Shown piece after piece: positions 16,101 through 23,424 of a stretch of DNA of 64,000 nt (positions are counted from its first letter, which is position 1; each line of letters opens with the position of its first letter). The stretch is from Lachnospiraceae bacterium (GTDB taxonomy: Bacteria > Bacillota > Clostridia > Lachnospirales > Lachnospiraceae), in contig CAAGDV010000038.1 in assembly GCA_900768755.1 (NCBI GenBank), forward strand, positions 1-64,000. Reading direction: 5' to 3'. Under the pieces are notes generated by a model, which saw only the letters and a list, made by a program, of their open reading frames with translations, was not told where the DNA came from and ran no database searches. A program made the translations under genes and the position numbers.

Positions 16101-17230
16101 TTGCATTAATGTCCCACGATATTCGTACCCCGATTAACGCAATTCTCGGAATGAATGAAATGATTATAAGAGAGAGCAGTGAGGATACCATTCAGGATTA
16201 CGCCGGGGATATCAAAGAGGCGGGAAATACGTTGCTTTCCCTCGTCAACACGATTCTGGATTACTCAAAAATCGAAGAGGGCAAGATGGAAATCGTTCCG
16301 GTAAATTACGAGAGCAGAAGGTTTTTTACCAACCTCATCCGTGCGACGGGTACGCGTGCAAAAGAGAAGGGACTGGAGTTTCGGGTCGACATAGACAAAA
16401 ACATCCCGAAAGTGCTCTACGGGGATGATATGCGAATCAGTCAGGTTATCTCAAATCTTTTGACTAACGCAATAAAATATACGGAAAAAGGATATGTTGA
16501 ACTGATTGCCAGGGTTTGCGAGAGAACGGATGACGATGTTGTTCTCTATGTTGAGGTGCGAGACAGCGGAATAGGAATCCGCAAGGAAGATATGGACAGA
16601 ATGTTTGACTCTTTCCAAAGACTTGATGAAGAGCGCAACCGCAATATTGAAGGAACGGGGCTCGGAATGTCCATTGTGAGCAATCTGCTTTCCCTGATGG
16701 ACAGCAGACTTGAAGTGGAGAGCGAATACGGAGTGGGCAGCAAATTTTCTTTTTTGCTCAAGCAGAAAGCGGTGTCACGCGATGATGCGGAAACGGTGTC
16801 AGGTGACGCTCTGCCAAAACAGACCATGCATGTGTACGCGCCGGATGCCAGACTTCTTATTGTTGATGACAATGCAATGAACCTAAAAGTCACAACCAGA
16901 CTCTTAAAGGTTAACGGAATAGTACCGGATACGGCGCTTTCCGGAGCCGACGCAATTGAGATGGTAAAACATAACCATTATGACATAATATATCTTGACC
17001 ATATGATGCCTGAAATGGACGGTGTTGAGACATTAAACAATATGCGGGAGAATAATCTTTTAAGCGGGGATACCAAGGTGATTATTCTCACTGCCAACGC
17101 GATAAGCGGTGCCAGGGAGCAGTACCTCAAACAGGGATTTGACGATTATCTGTCCAAACCGATTGAGGTCGACATTCTTGAGGCCCAGCTGGCAAAATAC
17201 CTAAGATACGACGAGAATGGAGGGGCGTGA
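13130..17230 (+). CDS. Hybrid histidine kinase: ECF-like membrane domain and beta-propeller
   Basis: A 1366-residue one-piece signalling protein. Residues ~1-180 are a multi-helix domain resembling the substrate-binding S component of ECF vitamin transporters (LGTVLGAYVMGPVCGAMIG). A hydrophobic segment around 185-205 precedes residues ~210-800, a two-component-regulator beta-propeller with repeated GLLWIGTNGG-type blades. Then come a Y_Y_Y-type strand domain, a membrane helix (~925-945), a HisKA domain (H996 in MSHDIRTP), an ATPase domain (DSGIGI, GTGLGM) and a receiver with D1290 in YLDHMMPEMDG. It would bind a ligand at the membrane and autophosphorylate. The next gene, a periplasmic-type binding protein, overlaps by 1 nt and may supply the ligand. 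Confidence 0.88.
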   Translation: MDKWKTHRIILFVILCTSVNCAGKLIAEACRLPVWLDSLGTVLGAYVMGPVCGAMIGAGSGIMSAAFAANSYLYAITNFFIGLIAGVLAKRGMMKKAFGAFSMSIILAVTATVVSLPLNFYYFDGGTGNLWGDGVIAYFSEFGLHTGVCRVLGEFYVDLVDMLISVFFAFYAVKLRRRNRKTAPPKKGVAVVALIVLLTGIPMFQHNVSADESNEDDVYDSFIQTIYNNSNGIPGGQVNDITQTRDGLLWIGTNGGLYQYDGSNFTFMSGFDTIRSVNCLYTDEEGRLWVGTSARGLSVVSNNEVVNVIDTTGGLSADSVRSIVKASDGLYYVGTSEGLCAIALADGMKVQKVYDGLRYVCSLSASRDGYVCAVTATGELAILKDSVILGTYNFNAHKDTFTTAYFDESGNLYAATHFGTIVKYSVNGGELNMTATIPCPGMTGINRICMKDGLRLFICADNGIGYMDSDYSFKMINSGNFNSSITNMLTDYQGNLWFSSSKLGLLELSESVIEELYPQAGLSETVVNAVIKWNDNYYFGTDTGVDVLNPELTGTVESPVSDLLGNVRVSCFTVDSRDNLWVATAGEGVYRIRTDGSYLHYDTSDGLAGDRITVLLELKSGIMLVGTDNGFTYISGGIVVDGPDADDGLMVPQITCAVEFNGKVYVGTDGGGIVMMSNGEIERIIKKSDGLSSDVILRMHETSDSRGLILVTSNGLNYLGYNGTIVQKNSIPYYNNYDVLSDGKGNLWFTGSAGIYIVNEESFLHDKEVEYELLDAKMGLRTNFTPGSWNYVDGRNLILCSGTGAILLDIDKFSVLRSSYRIMLECIALDGTMASVDKEDINVIDRDVTKIEFFPKVINYSASDPYVSVWLEGFDKEPLVLLQSDLETLVYTNLPAGKYTFRLAILDGHKDKILEEVSYSFVKGNALYDNWWFSVYIVFVLSIITVYLVWLIVGSQINAGLKMQKKELENLKLKQTADAAVAAGEAKDRFLALMSHDIRTPINAILGMNEMIIRESSEDTIQDYAGDIKEAGNTLLSLVNTILDYSKIEEGKMEIVPVNYESRRFFTNLIRATGTRAKEKGLEFRVDIDKNIPKVLYGDDMRISQVISNLLTNAIKYTEKGYVELIARVCERTDDDVVLYVEVRDSGIGIRKEDMDRMFDSFQRLDEERNRNIEGTGLGMSIVSNLLSLMDSRLEVESEYGVGSKFSFLLKQKAVSRDDAETVSGDALPKQTMHVYAPDARLLIVDDNAMNLKVTTRLLKVNGIVPDTALSGADAIEMVKHNHYDIIYLDHMMPEMDGVETLNNMRENNLLSGDTKVIILTANAISGAREQYLKQGFDDYLSKPIEVDILEAQLAKYLRYDENGGA

Positions 17231-18429
17231 TGAGAAAAAAGTATGTTTTGACGGCGATCTGTGTGCTGGCAATGATTCTTGCGACTCACGGAATAGCCGC
17301 CCTCCGGGAAAAAAGTTCAAAAGAAAAAGACAGTATCACCGTCGGATTTATATATGTCGGCGACAGCTGCAATACCTATACCAATAATTTTTTGCGCGCG
17401 CAGAAGGCAATAGAGTTAGAGTACGGGGAGCGCGTCAGGACCATCGCCAAGTATAATGTTGCGGAGGGCGACGAAGAGCAGTACCTTAAGGAACTGGTGG
17501 ATGAGGGTTGCGACCTGATATTTGCCACAAGCTACGGATACGAGGATTCCGTGAAATGTCTGGCAGAGGCTTGCCCGGATGTAACTTTCTGTATGGCAAC
17601 CGGCGACAATGCCAACGATGAGCCGGTGCTTAAGAATTACCATAATTTCATGGGTGAAATATATCAGGGCAGATATATTTCCGGAGTGGTTGCAGGGATG
17701 AAACTTGCGCAGCTTATTGAGGAGGGGGTGCTCGATGCAGAGGATGTTACCGTCGGATACGTGGGAGCTTACCCGTATGCGGAGGTCATTTCAGGATACA
17801 CAGCTTTCCTTATGGGGGTACGCTCGATAGTGCCCACAGCCGTTATGCGTGTTGTGTATACCTACAGCTGGGGAGACTATAATTTGGAGAAAAGCGCAGC
17901 TGAAAGGCTCATCAATGAAGGCTGTGTTGTTATTTCGCAGCATTCCGACACGACCGGACCGGCAGTTGCATGTGAGGAGATGAGCAAAGAACATATCGTA
18001 TATCATGTCGGATACAACCAGAGCATGACGGATGTGGCTCCGACAACATCGCTTATCAGTTCAAGAATCAACTGGCAGTATTACATGCTTGACGCAACCG
18101 AAGCCGTCTTAAAGGGCAAAAGCATCGAGCGCGTAGCGGACGGAAATGTTCACGGAAATGATATGAGTGGTGGCTTTAAGGAAAAGTGGATTCAGCTTTT
18201 AAAACTCAATGATACCATTGCTGCGGAGGGAACGCAGGAGAAAATCGACGAACTCATACAAAAGTTCTGCAATAATAAAATAACTGTTTTTAAAGGCGAT
18301 TATATCGGAGTGGACCCGTTTGACGAGAATGACACGATTGATTTAACAAACGGATATATTGAGAACCATTCCGGCTCATCGCCGTCATTTCACTATGTTC
18401 TTAAGGATGTCATAATTGTGGAGGAATGA
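17230..18429 (+). CDS. BMP-family substrate-binding protein
   Basis: A 399-residue protein of the BMP/Med family, whose known members bind purine nucleosides for ABC import. Family features seen: GFIYVGDSCNTYTNNF near the start, LIFATSYGYEDSV, ISGVVAGMKLA and GYVGAYPYAEV. The N-terminus is a single hydrophobic segment (VLTAICVLAMILATHGIA) with no lipobox Cys, so it is probably anchored by an uncleaved helix or secreted. No ABC permease or ATPase genes follow, so a role as the extracellular sensor of the adjacent kinase is more likely than transport. TGATG overlap with the kinase indicates coupled translation. Confidence 0.82.
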   Translation: MRKKYVLTAICVLAMILATHGIAALREKSSKEKDSITVGFIYVGDSCNTYTNNFLRAQKAIELEYGERVRTIAKYNVAEGDEEQYLKELVDEGCDLIFATSYGYEDSVKCLAEACPDVTFCMATGDNANDEPVLKNYHNFMGEIYQGRYISGVVAGMKLAQLIEEGVLDAEDVTVGYVGAYPYAEVISGYTAFLMGVRSIVPTAVMRVVYTYSWGDYNLEKSAAERLINEGCVVISQHSDTTGPAVACEEMSKEHIVYHVGYNQSMTDVAPTTSLISSRINWQYYMLDATEAVLKGKSIERVADGNVHGNDMSGGFKEKWIQLLKLNDTIAAEGTQEKIDELIQKFCNNKITVFKGDYIGVDPFDENDTIDLTNGYIENHSGSSPSFHYVLKDVIIVEE

Positions 18430-18431
18430 GA

Positions 18432-19124
18432 ATGTTTTTGGACAAAATTGAAGTGTTGCGTGAATTTAATGTGATATCGGTTGTCATAAGGCTTTTTCTG
18501 GCACTGATTATCGGCGCCGCATTGGGAATAGAGCGCGAGCAGAAGCAGCGCCCTGCCGGATTTCGTACATACATCCTGGTGTGTGTTGGCTCGGCTCTTG
18601 CAACAATCACGGGAATATATTTAAACGATCTATACGGAACGGTTGTGGATCCGTCACGAATTCCGGCACAGATTGTGAGCGGAATAGGCTTTCTGGGAGC
18701 CGGAACCATAATTGTAACAAGAGTGTACCGCGTCAAAGGTCTCACCACCGCAGCGGGGCTTTGGTGCTGCGCGGCAGTGGGAATCGCGGCCGGAGCCGGC
18801 TTCTATACGGGAGCAATCCTCTCGGGCATAATGATTATGGTGTCGCTGCGCGTGTTTGCGGTCGTGGACAGGCGCCTTTCAAAATACAACAAATACATAC
18901 ATTGTTATGTGGAATACAAGTCAAAGGATTTTGTCAGGGAGTTGATATGCTATGTGAAAAAGAACAACTTCAGGCTCCATGATCTTGAAATCAGCAAGGA
19001 TACCAGTGATGGTGTGTTTTTTGCAACTTTTGAACTGCGGGTTGACAATCCGCATGAGCGGACTGAGATAGTCACAACGCTTCAGAGCCTTCCGGGCTGT
19101 GTGATGCTTGAAGAGATAGTATAA
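18432..19124 (+). CDS. MgtC/SapB-family membrane protein
   Basis: A 230-residue MgtC-like protein: several N-terminal membrane helices with the signatures GAALGIEREQKQRPAGFRTY and GIGFLGAGTII, then a soluble ACT-like C-terminal domain. Known members act in magnesium-limited growth and inhibit F-type ATPase in some pathogens; here that is only family knowledge. ATG 18432 is 7 nt after GGAGG; ATG 18426, which overlaps the preceding stop, is only 1 nt away. It is probably in the same operon as the kinase and binding protein. Confidence 0.88.
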   Translation: MFLDKIEVLREFNVISVVIRLFLALIIGAALGIEREQKQRPAGFRTYILVCVGSALATITGIYLNDLYGTVVDPSRIPAQIVSGIGFLGAGTIIVTRVYRVKGLTTAAGLWCCAAVGIAAGAGFYTGAILSGIMIMVSLRVFAVVDRRLSKYNKYIHCYVEYKSKDFVRELICYVKKNNFRLHDLEISKDTSDGVFFATFELRVDNPHERTEIVTTLQSLPGCVMLEEIV

Positions 19125-19156
19125 CTGTTCTTTGGCATAGAGGGATGGCGGATAGT

Positions 19157-19876
19157 ATGAATTATTATGATGAGTTTGGAAAAGACAATGAGAGAATAAT
19201 GGTCATGCTGCACGAGGCGGGATGCGTGCAGACTTTTGTGCGTCAGTATGAGCTGGCGGATTGCTTTCACATTATTGTTCCGCACATAATGGGCTACGGA
19301 AAAGAGGCAGCGGACGTTTTTGACACCGAAACGGCAAAAGAGAGGCTTTTGGAGCTTATTGCGGGCCTTCAGAAAAAGGTTACGCTGGTGGGATTTTCGC
19401 TGGGAGCACAGCTTGGCTTTGAACTTGTGACAAAGCATCAGGAATATTTTGAGCGGGTTGTTCTGGTAAGCCCGTGGCTTCTTAAGGAGCCCGATTTTAA
19501 GCGAAAGGTCGTAAAGCAGAACGACAGATGGTTTAAACTCACCCAGAAGAAATGGATACATAAGCTCGAGGCTGTTCAGCTCGGATATAAGGGAGACATG
19601 CGCAGGGAGTACGTTGAGTATGCGCAGGCGGTAAGCCCTATGACCAACCATTCCATGGCTGACAATGATATTGTGTTTACGGATGAATTTTCTTCTGTGA
19701 CGGTACCCGTGCTCGCGCTTGCGGGCTCAAAGGAGCCGAAAGAGATTATTCTGTCGGTCAAAACAATGGGCGAGTACAATGAAAACTGCGAGCCGATGGT
19801 GATAAAAGGCGCCGCGCATAACATACCCCGCCGGTTTTCTGCGGAATTCAACAGGCTCCTTAGGGAGTGGAAATAG
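19157..19876 (+). CDS. Alpha/beta hydrolase
   Basis: A 239-residue alpha/beta-hydrolase-fold protein. The nucleophile elbow is VGFSLGAQ (G-x-S-x-G), the late Asp is probably in the ALAGSKEPKE/EIIL region and the catalytic His is in GAAHNIPRRF. The N-terminal strand keeps the ..VMLHEAG oxyanion region. No signal peptide. Substrate unknown. ATG 19145 is an alternative start but sits directly on the AGGG site; 19157 has better spacing. Confidence 0.78.
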   Translation: MNYYDEFGKDNERIMVMLHEAGCVQTFVRQYELADCFHIIVPHIMGYGKEAADVFDTETAKERLLELIAGLQKKVTLVGFSLGAQLGFELVTKHQEYFERVVLVSPWLLKEPDFKRKVVKQNDRWFKLTQKKWIHKLEAVQLGYKGDMRREYVEYAQAVSPMTNHSMADNDIVFTDEFSSVTVPVLALAGSKEPKEIILSVKTMGEYNENCEPMVIKGAAHNIPRRFSAEFNRLLREWK

Positions 19877-19951
19877 AATAATGTTTTCAAATTCATGAGG
19901 AATTCATAGAGATTTTAAAAGAATGTCAGAGCAGATTTTAGGAGGAAAACA

Positions 19952-21187
19952 ATGAAAAGAAGAATACTGTCAGTTATTCTGATTGTAATACTCTGTATCA
20001 TACCGGCAGGATGCCGGAAGAGAAAATACGATTATTCGGCGAGCAACCTCAGCGAAGGTGCAAGGCTTATGAGCGCCGAGACGAAAAAAGCAGACGATGA
20101 GTTCTGTTCTGCGTACAGCAGATATACCGTAAAAATGTTAAAGAACTGCATAACCGAAGGCAAAAATTCCATGATATCGCCGCTGTCAATAATGATGGCG
20201 CTTGCAATGACCGCCAACGGTGCGGACGGTGAGACGCTCTCCCAGCTGGAGGAGCTTTTCGGGCTTACAATTGATGAGCTTAACAGATATCTTTATGCGT
20301 ACATTCTGAAAACCGAGGAAGGGGATAATACCCTTGCAATCGCCGATTCAATCTGGATAAGACATAATTTTGTCGCAATCCGCGAGGAGTTTCTCTCCAC
20401 CAACAAAACTTATTATCATGCGGATGTATTTGAAGGCGCATTTGATGAAGGTACGGTTAAGAACATCAACAACTGGGTATCCGAAAAGACAAACGGCATG
20501 ATTGATAAGCTGTTGGAATTCCTCAGCGCAGATGATTTTATGGTCCTTGTCAATGCAATCTGTTTTGAAGGAAAGTGGGAGGCGCCCTATGAGGAATATC
20601 AGGTGAGAAAGCATGATTTTACGTGCTACAACAAAGAGACTTCCGATATTGACTGTATGTTCAGTCAGGAATCAGGATATCTGTGCGGGGAAGGATACGA
20701 AGGCTTCATAAAGCCCTACAAGAATTACGAGTACAGCTTTGTTGCAGTTCTGCCGGATGAAGACACGGACATTTATGAATTCATTGACGCCATGCCGGAG
20801 GACTTTTTTGACAATATTACCGACAGAAAAGAGCCGGTGAGCGTCGATGCGATGATTCCCAAATTCAAATCGGAGTACGGAATTATGTTGAAAGAAATCC
20901 TTATGGAGATGGGAGTTACCGATGCGTTTGGTGGTGGCGCGGATTTCTCAAAAATGTGCGAAGAAGACGATGGGGTGTGCATTGATGAGGTTATCCACAA
21001 AACCTTCATTGAGGTTGACGAGAACGGAACACGCGCGGCAGCGGCCACCGGTGTTATCATGAAGGGTGAGAGCTGCGAGGTTACACAGACTAAGAGCGTA
21101 TATCTTGACCGCCCGTTTGTGTATGCGATAATTGACAATGAGACGGGAATACCGGTATTTGTGGGAAATTGTATTGAGATAAAATAG
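19952..21187 (+). CDS. Serpin-family lipoprotein
   Basis: A 411-residue serine-protease-inhibitor-fold protein. A type II signal peptide ends in IIPAGC (lipid-modified C21), so it should be displayed on the outer face of the membrane. The serpin core is complete: NSMISPLSIMMALAMTANGA at the start, NAICFEGKWEAPY in the middle, then FIEVDENGTRAAAATG, the small-residue hinge of the reactive loop at 354-367, and the closing DRPFVYAIIDNETGIPVFVG. The hinge favours inhibitory loop insertion. Gut bacterial serpins are known to block host or bacterial proteases; the target here is unknown. Strong GGAGGAAAAC site. Confidence 0.92.
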   Translation: MKRRILSVILIVILCIIPAGCRKRKYDYSASNLSEGARLMSAETKKADDEFCSAYSRYTVKMLKNCITEGKNSMISPLSIMMALAMTANGADGETLSQLEELFGLTIDELNRYLYAYILKTEEGDNTLAIADSIWIRHNFVAIREEFLSTNKTYYHADVFEGAFDEGTVKNINNWVSEKTNGMIDKLLEFLSADDFMVLVNAICFEGKWEAPYEEYQVRKHDFTCYNKETSDIDCMFSQESGYLCGEGYEGFIKPYKNYEYSFVAVLPDEDTDIYEFIDAMPEDFFDNITDRKEPVSVDAMIPKFKSEYGIMLKEILMEMGVTDAFGGGADFSKMCEEDDGVCIDEVIHKTFIEVDENGTRAAAATGVIMKGESCEVTQTKSVYLDRPFVYAIIDNETGIPVFVGNCIEIK

Positions 21188-21210
21188 AGCAGGCTGATTA
21201 CAGAACTTCA

Positions 21211-21249
21211 GGGCTTTCGTGCATTAGGTGTACGAAAGTCCTTGTTTTT
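21211..21249 (+). terminator. Terminator after serpin gene
   Basis: GGGCTTTCGT (21211-21220) pairs with ACGAAAGTCC (21232-21241), one G-T pair, followed by GTTTTT. A second small stem (AAGAG...CTCTT, about 21258-21278) follows. Confidence 0.75.
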
Positions 21250-21282
21250 GCCTGTAAAGAGTCCGAAAGCGGCTCTTTGTTC

Positions 21283-21311
21283 TTGCAAAAAACACTCGTA
21301 CACATTAGAAT
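21283..21311 (+). promoter_or_regulatory. Promoter placed for a leaderless transcript
   Basis: TTGCAA (21283-21288), a 17-nt spacer and TAGAAT (21306-21311). The expected start of transcription, 6-7 nt on, coincides with the ATG at 21318. Confidence 0.6.
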
Positions 21312-21317
21312 ATAGAT

Positions 21318-23411
21318 ATGAGTAAAACAGCAAACAGATTAAAACAATTCAGAAGAAAAAGCGTGTGGCCGTCATTAATAATGCTTATTGTCTTTTCGGC
21401 AGTCTGCATTCTTGTGGTGGGGTATTTTGTACTCTTTTTTACGGACAATACCGTGGGCGAAAGAATCCGCGGATGCTATTTTGAAGGGCAGCGGATTGTG
21501 CGGATGATAGAGAGCGGAACCGGCGAAGGAAAGAGCATATCAGAGGCGGTTGATGCCTGCAGGCTCGCGGACAGAAAACTGCCTGATATATACATAACGG
21601 ACAGTCAACTTTTATATGTGTACGGAACGGGTGAAAGTAAACCTGTTCTTTCGGAAGAGACAGAATTAATTTTTGGCGGGCAGTATACGTTATATATGGA
21701 TGATTCGTGGGAGTACGGTACAGAAGGCTCCGTGACTGATGTGCTTTCTGTGACCTTTGAAGAGATTCTGTCTGCAACCTTTGACAATATGCGCAAGGGT
21801 ATGCTTAAGGATTATTTTTTTCCTTCGCTTGCGCCGGGCGGCAGCAATGCAGTACATAGTGAGTGGCTTGATGAGAGTATTATAAGCGAGAGGCTGTGGA
21901 TTGAGATTCCGTACGGCGACGGGGAGTACAGGTTGTTTGTCAACAGCAGTCTTGACATAAGGAGGCAGGATACTTTTTATATTCTGCTAATCGGTATTGT
22001 AGCGGTTATTGTGCTCATGATTCCGATTCTTATGTGGTTCATCATGACGGTGTCCAATGTCGCCACCCAGCGCCGCGTCAGAAAGATGCTGTACACGGAT
22101 TCTGTCACGGACGGACATAACTGGCTGTATTTTAAGACTTATGCGACGAAGCTTGTGCGCAGACTGATAAACCGAAAGAAGGTTTATGCCACGGTCTGCC
22201 TGCAACTTGAGAATTATCAGAATTACTGCTCCTGCATGGGCGTTAGGCGCGGCGAAGAACTTTTGGAGTGCATGGACGGATTTCTGCAGTCAAGGATTGA
22301 CATTAACGAGGTGTACGGCCATTACGGAAATGCGGATTTTGCGCTGATGCTTCGACTGGAGGGCAACAACAGGGAAGAGTGGCAGAGATATTGTACCAAG
22401 AGGCTCAGCTCGCTTCTTGCGGAGCTTTCGGGTCTTAAGGCAGAGCAGAGGCTGCATTTTCATGCGGGCGTGTGCTTTATAGAACCTTATGTGCGTGAGG
22501 GCAGGAAGATTTGGCCCGGACGGAGGAATGTGGATATTGACCAGCTTTTTAACAACGCCGATTCAGCTTGCAAGACCACGCATTCCGACGAGTCGCAGCA
22601 GATATTTTTCTACAGCGAGGAAGTGTTTAAAGGCCAGAACTGGGAGAATAAGGTTGAAGCTCTCATGGATACGGCGCTCGCCAACGGTGAGTTTGAGGTG
22701 TATCTTCAGCCAAAATACACTCCGGGCGATAACCGCCTTGTCGGTGCCGAGGCACTGGTCCGCTGGAACAGTCCGGATGCCGGCATGATTTCACCCGGAA
22801 CCTTTATCCCGATATTTGAGAAAAACGGTTTTATCATCAGGCTTGATGATTATATGGTGCGTGAGATTTCCAAACTTCAGGCGGAATGGCGCATACAGGG
22901 CAGAAAGAACATTCCGATATCGGTAAATATTTCAAAAGCGCATTTTACCGCGGAGGGCTTTGCGGAGCACATATGTAAGCTTGTCGACGGATACGGTGCA
23001 AAACACAATCTGATTGAGCTTGAACTTACGGAGGGAGCATTCCTTGAAGACAAGGAGAGCCTAATCAACACAGTCAGCCAGCTCAGGGCGTATGGTTTCA
23101 CAGTGTCGATGGATGATTTCGGTGCAGGATATTCATCGCTCAATTCGCTTCGTAAGCTTCCGCTTGATGTGTTGAAGCTCGATAAGGATTTTATGGATGA
23201 GGATGTATATAACCAGAGGGCGAACACAATTATCAGGCAGATTATTGCACTTGCAAAGGAGCTTGATATGAAGGTTGTTGCCGAGGGCGTTGAGTATCGC
23301 GAGCAGGTTGATTTTCTTATATCGGCGGGCTGCGATATGATTCAGGGATATTATTACGCCAGACCGATGCCGGTATCGGAATTTGTGGAGCTTGTTGAAA
23401 AGGACGCATAG
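21318..23411 (+). CDS. EAL phosphodiesterase with degenerate GGDEF
   Basis: A 697-residue membrane protein. Two hydrophobic segments (~16-38 and ~222-245) bracket an extracytoplasmic sensor. A GGDEF-fold domain follows whose signature has decayed to HYGNADF at 335-341, so it should not make cyclic di-GMP. The C-terminal EAL domain is intact: E478 in EALVRW, NISKAHF, ELTEGAF, MDDFGAGYSS and VAEGVE, so it should hydrolyse cyclic di-GMP. No ribosome site precedes the ATG. The start of the next gene lies 13 nt after the stop, linking it with a hybrid kinase and a response regulator. Confidence 0.9.
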   Translation: MSKTANRLKQFRRKSVWPSLIMLIVFSAVCILVVGYFVLFFTDNTVGERIRGCYFEGQRIVRMIESGTGEGKSISEAVDACRLADRKLPDIYITDSQLLYVYGTGESKPVLSEETELIFGGQYTLYMDDSWEYGTEGSVTDVLSVTFEEILSATFDNMRKGMLKDYFFPSLAPGGSNAVHSEWLDESIISERLWIEIPYGDGEYRLFVNSSLDIRRQDTFYILLIGIVAVIVLMIPILMWFIMTVSNVATQRRVRKMLYTDSVTDGHNWLYFKTYATKLVRRLINRKKVYATVCLQLENYQNYCSCMGVRRGEELLECMDGFLQSRIDINEVYGHYGNADFALMLRLEGNNREEWQRYCTKRLSSLLAELSGLKAEQRLHFHAGVCFIEPYVREGRKIWPGRRNVDIDQLFNNADSACKTTHSDESQQIFFYSEEVFKGQNWENKVEALMDTALANGEFEVYLQPKYTPGDNRLVGAEALVRWNSPDAGMISPGTFIPIFEKNGFIIRLDDYMVREISKLQAEWRIQGRKNIPISVNISKAHFTAEGFAEHICKLVDGYGAKHNLIELELTEGAFLEDKESLINTVSQLRAYGFTVSMDDFGAGYSSLNSLRKLPLDVLKLDKDFMDEDVYNQRANTIIRQIIALAKELDMKVVAEGVEYREQVDFLISAGCDMIQGYYYARPMPVSEFVELVEKDA

Positions 23412-23424
23412 GAGAGAGACGGAT

